NCBI RefSeq assembly: GCF_000834635.1 | Contig: NZ_JXQV01000005.1 | Location: 248,001 to 312,000 of the forward strand | DNA from: Agrobacterium tumefaciens | Lineage (GTDB): Bacteria; Pseudomonadota; Alphaproteobacteria; Rhizobiales; Rhizobiaceae | Reading direction: 5' to 3' | Length of the DNA: 64,000 nucleotides | The notes under the pieces: model-generated | Seen by the model: only the letters and a program-made list of their open reading frames with translations | Database searches by the model: none | Told to the model about the DNA's origin: nothing | Part shown: positions 56,450 to 64,000 of the stretch, in pieces | Position numbering within the stretch: the stretch's first letter is position 1 | How the letters are laid out: each line of letters starts with the position of its first letter | Position numbers and translations under genes: made by a program

Positions 56450-57727
56450 TCAGCCCACCTCCCCCAAAGCAGCGTGAGCCGCTGCTCGCAGGCGTTTCTT
56501 GTCATTCTCAAGGCTCAATGCGAGCTCGGCGCGGGCCAGCGCCTCCTGGGAATGTCGGATGGCATTGTCTCTAAAGCCGGGCGCATTGAACCTTGCAAGA
56601 ATACCAAAGGCTTTTTGGAGACGCAGGCCCACCTCAACAATGGCTGCCCCGTCACGCGCAATCGGTGTGAACAGGTCGTCGAAAACATCATTGAGCCGGA
56701 TGGCTGGGACATAGATATTTGGAAATGGGACGGCATCTTGGTTCGCGGTCTCCACAGGCTCGTCCCACACCGCCAGAATGCGAAGCGCCCGGGCAATGAC
56801 ATCGATCGCGGTGCCCGGGTCATTGATCGCTGGGGAAAGGGCCCGCGATGCAATTTCTGTCAGCACTGACGCGCCAAATCTCGGATCCTGATCGAAAGAG
56901 CGGGTGTCTTCTACCGAAAAGCATCGTTCGATATCGGCAAGCGTCTGCCCAATCTCGTCACGCTGGGCACCCTCGACTGAGGCTACGGGCCTTGTCGGAT
57001 CGACCAATTGTCCAGGAATAGCACGAACGAAAATCAGGGCGTTCGCATCTGTGGCAATTTTGGACAGTGTGCTTGTATCGAGATGCTGGACATAGCCAAT
57101 CCTGTCGATGAACACGTCGATGGAAGAGACTGGAATATCCCTCTCATCACGCAATTCGTTGCCACCCAGGTACGGCTGCTGACGTCGAGCGCGCATGGCG
57201 CCGATGGTGACTGTCTCGACCCGCTCCGTCGTCTCTGTCACCCGGCCCAGCCGTGAGAGATGGTCGATCCAGCGCAACAGTGTCACGACGATCAGCACGA
57301 CCACCACGATGGTCACGACAAACAGAACAACCCGTCCGCGGTCGCCATAAGCCCCGGTGCTCAGTGCAATGATGCCGACGAGGCTGAACAGGAAAGAACC
57401 CACAAACGTCGCCAACACGTTCTGGGTCGTGCTGTCTTCCATCACCAGTTTTGTCGCACGTGGTGTCACATTGGTGGTGGCTGCCGAATAGGCAGACACC
57501 ATGGTGCTCAGGGAGAATGTGGTCACTGTCAGCATGCTGGAAGCAATGATGCCGAGAATATTGTCAACGGCGTCCGCGCCAATTTGGGTCGGCAGGTCAC
57601 TCGGAATAAAGGGGCTGACAACGATGGCGACCAGCGCTGTGGCAACGGCAAGTATCGAGAACAGGGTCGCACGAAACCAGATGCGGCGCGCGACTTTTGC
57701 AAAAAACCAACCCCAGCGAGATGTCAT
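56450..57727 (-). CDS. DUF2254 membrane protein
   Basis: This 425-residue protein has four N-terminal membrane helices (FRATLFSILAVATALVAIVV, then segments near residues 60-80, 110-130 and 135-155) and a large soluble C-terminal domain. DUF2254 features include SSMLTVTTFSLSTMVSAYS, GYVQHLDTSTLSKIA and SPAINDPGTAIDVI. The function is unknown. The start at 57727 is preferred over an upstream TTG. It is followed on the same strand, upstream, by a potassium channel gene 48 bases away. Confidence 0.88.
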   Translation of the reverse strand: MTSRWGWFFAKVARRIWFRATLFSILAVATALVAIVVSPFIPSDLPTQIGADAVDNILGIIASSMLTVTTFSLSTMVSAYSAATTNVTPRATKLVMEDSTTQNVLATFVGSFLFSLVGIIALSTGAYGDRGRVVLFVVTIVVVVLIVVTLLRWIDHLSRLGRVTETTERVETVTIGAMRARRQQPYLGGNELRDERDIPVSSIDVFIDRIGYVQHLDTSTLSKIATDANALIFVRAIPGQLVDPTRPVASVEGAQRDEIGQTLADIERCFSVEDTRSFDQDPRFGASVLTEIASRALSPAINDPGTAIDVIARALRILAVWDEPVETANQDAVPFPNIYVPAIRLNDVFDDLFTPIARDGAAIVEVGLRLQKAFGILARFNAPGFRDNAIRHSQEALARAELALSLENDKKRLRAAAHAALGEVG

Positions 57728-57775
57728 TCGAATTCCATATCCCAAAAATGATGCGCAGAAAACGCAATGCCATGC

Positions 57776-58606
57776 TCAATCATTGTCGTTTGGAATGTTC
57801 AGCAAATGGCCGCACGCCTTGCAGTGAACAGCGTCTACTTCGTGCCGCTGGAGGCCGCATTTCTCGCAAGGATACATGACCTTGTAGGGCCGAACGATGG
57901 ATTGCGCGAGCCTGACGAACAGCGAGATGCCTACGATCATCGTGACGACGGATGTTAGTTTCCCCAAGGGGCCGGGCAAGGTGATGTCGCCGAACCCTGT
58001 CGTGGTCATCGTTGCGACGGTGAAATAAAGCGCGTCGACAAAGCCAATAAGACCGCTCTGGTGATAGAAAAACGTGGTGTAGACGAAGCCCGTTACCATG
58101 AACAGGAAAACGAAAAAGTTTAGCGATGCGCGAGCCACGTCCCTGTACTGATGGCAGCCTAGCCGCTTGAGAATGAAGGCAAAGAGCGGGCTCTCGCCCA
58201 CTGCCCACAATCGCATTGCCCGCAGAAATGCGAAATTGAACAGCGCATTGGGAAACAGAAGCGTTGCCAGTATGACAAGGTCGATCCATGTCATCGGTCG
58301 CTTGAGAGACGCCACGACAGAGCCGGTCGCGAAAGCTCTTGCGAGAATTTCAGCGAGAATCCAGACCGCGATGAGATAATCGATGATCAGATATGACGGC
58401 CCACTGCGCAAGAAAGGGCCGAAGATAAAGAATGCGATAATACTGACGTCGATCACGGCGAGCACCGCCTGCCAGCGTAAAGCCCATGTGTCACGTCCGC
58501 GTTCAATACGGCGCAGCTTGCTCTGCAGCTGCTCGATCCGCCCTGGCAAGGGGCTTGTGGCTTTTACATCTGGCATCATTCTTAACGGATAAAGGTCCGC
58601 CACCAT
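57776..58606 (-). CDS. Ion-channel (potassium channel-like) protein with C-terminal zinc ribbon
   Basis: This 276-residue membrane protein has about six hydrophobic segments. The pore loop and selectivity filter are TVATMTTTGFGDITLPG (TGFGD instead of TVGYG), followed by the pore helix S6 VVTMIVGISLFVRLAQ. The C-terminus has two CxxC pairs (CEKCGLQRHEVD, then CKACGH), a rubredoxin-like zinc ribbon unusual for this family. A voltage-sensor-like S4 is weak (FLRAMRLWAV). The start is uncertain, with ATG at 58606 or the ATGATG at 58579/58576. Confidence 0.85.
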   Translation of the reverse strand: MVADLYPLRMMPDVKATSPLPGRIEQLQSKLRRIERGRDTWALRWQAVLAVIDVSIIAFFIFGPFLRSGPSYLIIDYLIAVWILAEILARAFATGSVVASLKRPMTWIDLVILATLLFPNALFNFAFLRAMRLWAVGESPLFAFILKRLGCHQYRDVARASLNFFVFLFMVTGFVYTTFFYHQSGLIGFVDALYFTVATMTTTGFGDITLPGPLGKLTSVVTMIVGISLFVRLAQSIVRPYKVMYPCEKCGLQRHEVDAVHCKACGHLLNIPNDND

Positions 58607-58656
58607 CAGGTCAATGTCAAGCGCTGCTCTCTCAAATCGAACTGATCTGAGTGTCA

Positions 58657-58699
58657 GACGACCACCAATCTGACGGATGCCGGCAGATCAGTGGTCGTC
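58657..58699 (-). terminator. Long stem-loop after the gluconate permease gene
   Basis: GACGACCAC (58657-58665) pairs with GTGGTCGTC (58691-58699), and an inner ATCTG/CAGAT extends the stem. It lies 17 bases after the permease stop on the minus strand. No U-tract is present. Confidence 0.55.
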
Positions 58700-58715
58700 A
58701 CTTTTAAAGCCCTGT

Positions 58716-60092
58716 TTAAGCCAGTGAGAAGATCAGTCCCGATATTGCAAAACCGAGTAGACCAACCATCGTCTGCATGACGGTCCATGTCTTGAACGTC
58801 GTTTTGATGTCCATGTTAAAGAATCGGCCAACAAGCCAGAAGCCGGAATCGTTGACATGGGATAGCATGACCGAACCCGATGCGACTGCGATGACGATCG
58901 CCGCCAGTTCCACACCCTGGTAACCGGCCGCCTGAACCGCAGGCTGGATCAGTCCGGCAGCGGCGATGAGGGCAACTGTTGCAGACCCCTGCGCAACGCG
59001 CAGCGCTGTCGAAATTAGAAAGCCCGCGACAAGCACGGGCATGCCGATGTCTGCCAGCGCGCTTGAGAGCGCGTTGCCAATGCCCGAGGCGCGAAGAACG
59101 CCACCAAACATGCCACCGGCACCGGTGATCAAGATGACCGAGCAAACCGGACCCAAAGCGGAATCGACAATACGCTCTACCTTGAGAGGGTCTCGACCGC
59201 GCATCGGCCCAAGCACAAACGCAGCCACCAAAACCGATATCAGAAGTGCAATCGGAGTCGAACCTATAGCGCGCAGAAGCTGGAACCAACCGGCATCCTT
59301 GCTCACCCATTGCTGAGCGCGCGCGAAATCCAGACCCGTATTCATGAAGATCAACAGCAGTGGCAGAAGCAGAAGCGCAATGACCAGCCTGGAGCTTGGC
59401 AAGGACACATTGTCCTCAACCGACTTTTCTTCCGAAAAATCTGGCACCGGCAAGAAAACACGTTTTCCTATCCACTTACCGTAGAAATGGCCGGCAATGA
59501 TCCAGATGGGCACAGCAACCAGCAGACCAACGATAATCAGCAAGCCGACATCAGCACCAAGCAACTCAGACGCAGCTACCGGACCAGGATGCGGTGGCAC
59601 GAAAATGTGCATGCAAGAGAACGCGGTCGCAACCGGTATGCCGTAAAGAAGCAGGCTGCCACCGAGACGGCGAGCAACCGTAAACATCACGGGAAGCATA
59701 ACGACGAGGCCTGCGTCAAAAAAGATCGGAAAGCCGAAGAACAGCGATGCTATGCCCAAAGCCATGGGCGCGCGTTCCTCGCCAAAACGGGCGATGAGAT
59801 CGTCGGCCAGAGCCTGCGCACCACCGGAAACTTCCAATAGTCTGCCCAGCATGGCACCAAGCCCAACGAGAAGCGCCACGCCGCCTAGCGTGGAGCCAAA
59901 GGCCGTCGTGAGCGTGTTCATGATGTTTGCAGTTGGAATGCCCGTGACAAGCGCGGTCAAGAAACTGACGAGAATGAGTGCCACAAAGGCGTGAACACGA
60001 AATTGGATGATGAGCAACAACAGAAGGGCCACCGCGCCCACTGCTATGGAAATCAAGGTACCAGCAGACAATGTCTGTTCGAATTCCGGCAA
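58716..60092 (-). CDS. GntP-family gluconate:proton symporter
   Basis: This 458-residue inner-membrane permease for gluconate or related sugar acids has about twelve hydrophobic segments. GntP signatures include FGFPIFFDAGLVVMLPVMF, IFVPPHPGPVAASELLGADV, GPVCSVILITGAGGMFGGVL and SHVNDSGFW. The start is a TTG at 60092, 7 bases after AAGGAG; the frame runs upstream to 60173 but lacks a ribosome-binding site there. It is downstream of a LacI regulator gene on the same strand, which likely controls it. Confidence 0.92.
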   Translation of the reverse strand: MPEFEQTLSAGTLISIAVGAVALLLLLIIQFRVHAFVALILVSFLTALVTGIPTANIMNTLTTAFGSTLGGVALLVGLGAMLGRLLEVSGGAQALADDLIARFGEERAPMALGIASLFFGFPIFFDAGLVVMLPVMFTVARRLGGSLLLYGIPVATAFSCMHIFVPPHPGPVAASELLGADVGLLIIVGLLVAVPIWIIAGHFYGKWIGKRVFLPVPDFSEEKSVEDNVSLPSSRLVIALLLLPLLLIFMNTGLDFARAQQWVSKDAGWFQLLRAIGSTPIALLISVLVAAFVLGPMRGRDPLKVERIVDSALGPVCSVILITGAGGMFGGVLRASGIGNALSSALADIGMPVLVAGFLISTALRVAQGSATVALIAAAGLIQPAVQAAGYQGVELAAIVIAVASGSVMLSHVNDSGFWLVGRFFNMDIKTTFKTWTVMQTMVGLLGFAISGLIFSLA

Positions 60093-60265
60093 ATGAATAC
60101 TCCTTAAATGCGGACGCTGACTTTCGCCAACCGCTCCAAACGGTCGCTTGATGGACCTGTGGTCTGAACTCACAACGAACCAGATGGTCCCGTGTAGGAC
60201 AAAGCGCCTGCCCGCTTCAATGCGAGAGATCGATTCAGAAGTAACATTACGGAATGCAGGCAGGG

Positions 60266-61303
60266 TTATCCACTAGCTGGTCCGGCATCGCTCTCTCCCG
60301 CCACCAGTTCCAGCGGCCAGATAATTTGCTGCTTCTCATCAGGGTAAAGTGATGCGTAAGCGGGCATCCTGGACAGCAGCGTCTTGCCGACCGAAACACC
60401 CAGATCTCTCAGAGACAGGCGGAAGCTGGTAAGTTGCGGCTGGAGAAACCTACCGCGCGGCTCTTCGCGAAAACCGATGACGGCTAGGTCGTGACCGACC
60501 TTCAAGCCGACTTCGGCAAGCCTGCGATAAAGTCCAAGCGCCATGAGTTCATAGATCAGTACCACAGCCGTTGGGCGCTGCCGCATGTGCAGCAGTTCGC
60601 TACCTGCATGATAGCCACCCTGCTCGCTGGATTTTGCCTTGATGACGAGCGATGGATCAAAGGAAAGCCCGTTTTCTTCCAGCCCCTTCTTGTAGCCTTC
60701 CAGAAAAATATAACCAAGATTGATGTCATTATCGGGAATGGCGACTGCAATGCGCTTGTGACCATTTGCGGCAAGGCGGTTCACCGAAGCGCGTGCCACG
60801 CCGTCAAAATCCAGATCGACCCAAGGGTAATTCCCCCCGGATTGGGAGCGGCCGAGTGCAACGAAAGGCACGCCTGTCTTGACCAGAAAGTCGATCCGCC
60901 TGTCGATGCGACGGGTAGACGAAATAATCATCGCATCCACCAGCCGCCGCGCCACCATGCGTTTGAGATATTCCTCCCGGTCTTCATCGTCAGAGCAAGG
61001 GAGTATGACGAGATCAAGCTTGTGAGGCGCGAAAACGCTTTGCAGCCCGTCTGTTACACCCATGAAGAAGTTGTCGGAGTTTTCCACGGTCTCCGGATTA
61101 CTCCCCATCATCAGGCCGATAACGTTTGTTGTGCCCTGGCGCAAACTGCGGCCAGATTGATTGGCAACATAACCAAGCGCTTCCGCGGCCTCCAGTACGC
61201 GGCGACGGGTCTCATCGTTAACATCGGGTTTGCCGTTTAAAGCCCGGGAAACCGTGCCGATAGAGATATCGAGATGCTCGGCAAGCTGGCGTATTCCCTT
61301 CAT
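60266..61303 (-). CDS. LacI-family regulator of the right-hand operon
   Basis: This 345-residue repressor starts with the canonical HTH MKGIRQLAEHLDISIGTVSR and hinge SGRSLRQGTTNVIGLMM, followed by a sugar-binding effector domain (ALGRSQSGGNYPWVDLDFDG). The start at 61303 is the usual LacI position; an ATG at 61315 is the alternative. It is divergent from a Gfo/Idh-isomerase-transporter operon. It probably binds the perfect palindrome CGTAAACGTTTACG in the shared promoter. The gluconate permease gene lies 173 bases downstream. Confidence 0.92.
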   Translation of the reverse strand: MKGIRQLAEHLDISIGTVSRALNGKPDVNDETRRRVLEAAEALGYVANQSGRSLRQGTTNVIGLMMGSNPETVENSDNFFMGVTDGLQSVFAPHKLDLVILPCSDDEDREEYLKRMVARRLVDAMIISSTRRIDRRIDFLVKTGVPFVALGRSQSGGNYPWVDLDFDGVARASVNRLAANGHKRIAVAIPDNDINLGYIFLEGYKKGLEENGLSFDPSLVIKAKSSEQGGYHAGSELLHMRQRPTAVVLIYELMALGLYRRLAEVGLKVGHDLAVIGFREEPRGRFLQPQLTSFRLSLRDLGVSVGKTLLSRMPAYASLYPDEKQQIIWPLELVAGESDAGPASG

Positions 61304-61352
61304 GTCTCTACCCATTCCCCATCTCTTCAATTCCCCGCGTTTTATACGCCTC

Positions 61353-61380
61353 TTGACACAAATAGCATTTTCATCATAGC
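61353..61380 (+). promoter_or_regulatory. Sigma-70-type promoter of the right-hand operon
   Basis: TTGACA at 61353-61358 is followed after 16 bases by CATAGC (61375-61380), a poor -10. The LacI-type operator begins two bases further on, so a bound repressor would block initiation. The transcript would reach the GTG at 61443. Confidence 0.55.
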
Positions 61381-61382
61381 AT

Positions 61383-61396
61383 CGTAAACGTTTACG
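61383..61396. promoter_or_regulatory. LacI-type operator (perfect palindrome CGTAAACGTTTACG)
   Basis: This 14 bp perfect inverted repeat with central CG is typical of LacI/PurR-family sites. It lies between the divergent LacI and oxidoreductase genes, directly downstream of a TTGACA promoter. A second, imperfect copy (CGTAAACGTTTC) occurs inside the oxidoreductase gene at 62285-62296. Confidence 0.75.
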
Positions 61397-61442
61397 GAAC
61401 ATCGCATCTTGAGGAGTTTGATGCGAAAACCGGGAGGAAATC

Positions 61443-62477
61443 GTGATATTCAATGCCGTTTTATGCGGATGCGGAGCTATGGCTAAAGGCTGGTTGCGGG
61501 CAATTGCCTCGACCCCGGAGCTTGCGGCTTCCATCAAAATTGTGGGCCTTGTGGATCTGAACCGCGACACAGCGGAAGCTCTGACGCAAGAGTTCTCTTT
61601 ATCAGAGGCCGTGATCGGCACTGATCTCAAACAGGTGCTTGAGACAACAAAGGCCGACCTGCTCTTCGACGTCGTCATCCCCGTCGCGCGTTTCAATGTC
61701 GTATCCATCGGCCTTGCCGCTGGATGCCACGTACTGAGCGAAAAGCCGATGGCATCGTCGCTTGAAGAGGCACGGGAGTTGGTCGCACTGGCAGACAAAG
61801 CTGGCAAGGTCCATGCCGTCGTTCAAAACCGCCGCTTCATCTCCGGCATTCGTCGTCTTCGGCGCGCAGTCTCGGAAGGCTTGATCGGCACTCTCTCGGG
61901 CATTCATTGCGATTTCTTCCTCGCACCGCATTTCGGTGGCTTTCGTGAAGAAATGCAGAACGTTCTGTTGCTGGATATGGCCATTCATACCTTCGATGCC
62001 GCCAGATTCGTTGCTGATGAAAAGCCCCTTGGCGTCTATTGTCTGGAAACCAACCCTTCCGGCTCATGGTATTCGCATGGTGCGGCGGCCAATGCGGTCT
62101 TTGAGTTCTCCAACGATGTCGTCTTTACCTATCGCGGCTCGTGGTGCGCCGAAGGCGAACGAACCAGCTGGGAAAGCCAATGGCGACTGGTCGGCTCCAA
62201 GGGCATGTTGACTTGGGACGGCGAAGACAACTTCGTGGCAACGCTTGCAGGGACGGAGACCGGACTTCTGCGAGGTTCAAAAACCGTAAACGTTTCTGCC
62301 GTCACTAATATCGAGGAAACGCGCGGCCACGCCAGCGTGATCTCATCCTTCATCTCCGCCATTCGTGACGGTGGCGTGCCCGAGACGGCCTCTTTCGACA
62401 ACATCAATAGCCTTGCCATGGTGATTGCCGCGATTGAAAGCGCGCGTCTTCGCCAGCGGGTTTCCATTGCAGCGTAA
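61443..62477 (+). CDS. Gfo/Idh/MocA-family oxidoreductase
   Basis: This 344-residue NAD(P)-dependent dehydrogenase has Rossmann motif AVLCGCGAMAKGWL, signature SEKPMASSLEEARELVAL (catalytic Lys), VQNRRFISG and the metal/substrate His in LLDMAIHTFDAARF. The start is a GTG at 61443 with GGGAGGAAATC before it. It is the first gene of an operon with an isomerase and an ABC binding protein, divergent from its likely LacI regulator. The gene content mirrors the minus-strand operon at 7-13 kb. Confidence 0.9.
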   Translation: MIFNAVLCGCGAMAKGWLRAIASTPELAASIKIVGLVDLNRDTAEALTQEFSLSEAVIGTDLKQVLETTKADLLFDVVIPVARFNVVSIGLAAGCHVLSEKPMASSLEEARELVALADKAGKVHAVVQNRRFISGIRRLRRAVSEGLIGTLSGIHCDFFLAPHFGGFREEMQNVLLLDMAIHTFDAARFVADEKPLGVYCLETNPSGSWYSHGAAANAVFEFSNDVVFTYRGSWCAEGERTSWESQWRLVGSKGMLTWDGEDNFVATLAGTETGLLRGSKTVNVSAVTNIEETRGHASVISSFISAIRDGGVPETASFDNINSLAMVIAAIESARLRQRVSIAA

Positions 62478-62487
62478 GGATACAACA

Positions 62488-63390
62488 GTGAGCAATCCGG
62501 CAAAATCCATCCGCATAGGCACCATGGTCAGCGCAACCAAAGGCAATGCGCCAGAGCGCATCGCCCAGATCGCCGATATGGGGTTTGAGAGCTTCGAGCC
62601 ATTTTTCTGGCAGACCACCAGCGGGCAAGACATCGCGGAACTGGGCAAACGCTGCCTCGATGCCATTGGTGATCGCGACATAACCATCTCCACGCTCGGC
62701 ATGTTCGGCAATCCGCTTGAAGAAACCGACATGGATCTTGAGACGCTGCAAGGCTGGAAAGACTGCATCGATAACGCCCACCACTTCGGCGCTACATGCG
62801 TTGCCGGTTTTACGGGTCGTCTGCGCGGCAAACCCCTGCCGGAAAGCCTGCCGCGCTACAAGGAAATATGGAGCGAATTGGCCAAGCGTGCGGCAGACAA
62901 GGGCATCAGAATAGCCTTCGAGAACTGCGCGATGGACGGCAATTGGGCAAGTGGCGATTGGAACATTGCGCACAACCCGGATGCCTGGGAACTGATGTTC
63001 AACGAGACGCCTGACGATAATATCGGTATCGAATGGGAACCCTGCCACCAGATGGTCTATCTCATCGATCCGCTGCCGCAGATCCGCAAATGGGCCCCGA
63101 AGATTTTCCACGTCCACGGCAAGGATGCCACCATTCGCTGGGATGTCATCAAGGAGCACGGCATTTTCGGCAAGGAGAAGTTCGTCTTCATGCGCACGCC
63201 GGGCTTTGGTGATAGCAACTGGACGGACGTCATCTCGGAACTGCGTTTGGCTGGTTGGTCCGGCTCCATCGATATCGAAGGCTGGCACGATCCGGTTTAC
63301 CGCGATGCGCTGGAAATGACTGGCCAGGTCCACGGCCTGAATTATCTCAAAGCATGCCGCGGCGGTGATTTTATCGTCGATCCGGCATGA
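62488..63390 (+). CDS. Sugar phosphate isomerase/epimerase (TIM barrel)
   Basis: This 300-residue xylose isomerase-like TIM-barrel protein has metal ligands in IRIAFENCAMDGNW, IGIEWEPCHQMVY, FHVHGKDATIRWD and SIDIEGWHDPVY. It is longer than the 253-residue isomerase at 8-9 kb and not closely alike. The start is a GTG at 62488 with AAGGA 8 bases upstream, 10 bases after the dehydrogenase stop. It likely acts on the keto product of that enzyme. Confidence 0.88.
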   Translation: MSNPAKSIRIGTMVSATKGNAPERIAQIADMGFESFEPFFWQTTSGQDIAELGKRCLDAIGDRDITISTLGMFGNPLEETDMDLETLQGWKDCIDNAHHFGATCVAGFTGRLRGKPLPESLPRYKEIWSELAKRAADKGIRIAFENCAMDGNWASGDWNIAHNPDAWELMFNETPDDNIGIEWEPCHQMVYLIDPLPQIRKWAPKIFHVHGKDATIRWDVIKEHGIFGKEKFVFMRTPGFGDSNWTDVISELRLAGWSGSIDIEGWHDPVYRDALEMTGQVHGLNYLKACRGGDFIVDPA

Positions 63391-63459
63391 CACGACTGCG
63401 CGGCTCAGGAGGTGGGCCGCGCCTGAACTGCAATAACGATAACCACAGAGGAGGAGATC

Positions 63460-64000
63460 ATGGGTATCGCTAAGGGCATGATGTTGGGCGCACTGGCGCT
63501 AGCAGGCGTTTCACTTGTCGCGCTGTCGGCAAAAGCTGAGGACGTCAAGATAACAGTATGGTCGCTGGACCGGGATATCCAGCCAGCGCCCAATCTGATC
63601 AAGGATTTCAACGCACTTAAAAACGGTATTCAGATCGAATATCGCCAGATTCAGTTCGACGATGTGGTGAGCGAGGCCATGCGCGCCTATTCTACAGGCA
63701 ACGCGCCGGATATCATCGCCATCGACAATCCCAACCACGCAATGTTTGCAGCGCGTGGTGCGTTTCTGGATGTCACAGATAAGATCGCCAAGTCGGATGT
63801 CATCAAACCTGAAAACTATTTCCCCGGTCCGCTCAAATCCGCGACATGGGACGAGAAATATTTCGGTGTGCCGAAAGCGACCAACACCATCGCGCTTTAC
63901 TACAATAAGGACCTGTTCAAGGCCGCAGGGCTCGATCCCGCAAAGCCACCAGTGACATGGGACGAACTTGTTACTGCTGCCAAGAAACTGACGGACCCCG
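63460..64000 (+). CDS. Sugar ABC transporter substrate-binding protein, N-terminal part (cut by window edge)
   Basis: This is a family 1 extracellular solute-binding protein, of which 180 codons are in the window. It has a signal peptide ([20 protein letters not shown], cleavage near AKA-EDVK), then [37 protein letters not shown] and [20 protein letters not shown], as in CUT1 sugar receptors. AGGAGGAG lies 4-11 bases before the ATG. The rest of the transporter presumably lies beyond the right edge. Confidence 0.9.
   Translation, partial: MGIAKGMMLGALALAGVSLVALSAKAEDVKITVWSLDRDIQPAPNLIKDFNALKNGIQIEYRQIQFDDVVSEAMRAYSTGNAPDIIAIDNPNHAMFAARGAFLDVTDKIAKSDVIKPENYFPGPLKSATWDEKYFGVPKATNTIALYYNKDLFKAAGLDPAKPPVTWDELVTAAKKLTDP

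Overview
The window reads as a chromosomal segment of an alphaproteobacterium of the order Hyphomicrobiales (Rhizobiales), most like Rhizobiaceae or Brucellaceae. The reasons are the cmk-rpsA block with a divergent TIGR02300 gene and tRNA-Ala, the many sugar ABC transporters with LacI regulators and Gfo/Idh dehydrogenases, the chemoreceptor types, and an alphaproteobacterial anti-Shine-Dalgarno small RNA. Genus cannot be fixed from the sequence alone. There are no insertion sequences, phage genes, integrases or CRISPR arrays. Coding density is high.

Layout. 0-1 kb: end of an iron/siderophore-type ABC transporter (permease tail and ATPase). 1-2.9 kb: queC-queD-queE for the queuosine precursor preQ0, led by a preQ1-I riboswitch. 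2.9-7.1 kb: TusA-like protein, lipoprotein L,D-transpeptidase, cardiolipin synthase-like phospholipase D and an EEP-family hydrolase. 7.1-13.4 kb: a sugar ABC operon on the minus strand (binding protein, two permeases, ATPase, isomerase, dehydrogenase). 13.4-14.2 kb: a gene-poor gap. 14.2-23.6 kb: a complete chemosensory operon (STAS, CheY, CheA, CheW, two receptors, CheW, CheR, CheB), followed by an orphan ParA. 24.4-27.1 kb: small stress or membrane proteins, RNase HI and an EAL phosphodiesterase.

27.2-37.2 kb: a divergent sugar-acid island. On the minus strand are a ribose-type ABC transporter, an SMP-30 lactonase and a LacI regulator. On the plus strand are a 2-hydroxyacid dehydrogenase, L-idonate 5-dehydrogenase-like, gluconate 5-dehydrogenase-like and 3-hydroxyisobutyrate dehydrogenase-like enzymes plus a small protein. 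Two LacI-type operators lie in the shared promoter. 37.6-41.3 kb: a Gfo/Idh dehydrogenase, a cuckoo-type small RNA with three anti-Shine-Dalgarno hairpins, an SDR, a deoxyribosyltransferase-like enzyme and an RNase D-like exonuclease. 41.5-46.6 kb: a low-complexity unknown protein, rpsA, cmk, TIGR02300 and tRNA-Ala(GGC). 46.8-49.8 kb: a TetR regulator, a frameshifted MFS efflux gene and an alcohol dehydrogenase. 49.8-54.7 kb: two further chemoreceptors, one ending in a CheR-docking-like pentapeptide. 55.0-58.6 kb: a decayed LysR remnant, a bile-acid/sodium symporter family protein, DUF2254 and a potassium channel. 58.7-64 kb: a gluconate permease, a LacI regulator and a divergent operon (dehydrogenase, isomerase, ABC binding protein) that runs off the right edge.

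Two themes dominate. One is sugar and sugar-acid uptake and oxidation in three or four separately regulated modules. The other is chemotaxis, with four receptors. The strongest non-coding finding is the minus-strand small RNA at about 38,890-39,015. Also notable are the receptor tails, the orphan ParA beside the che operon, and two decayed genes.
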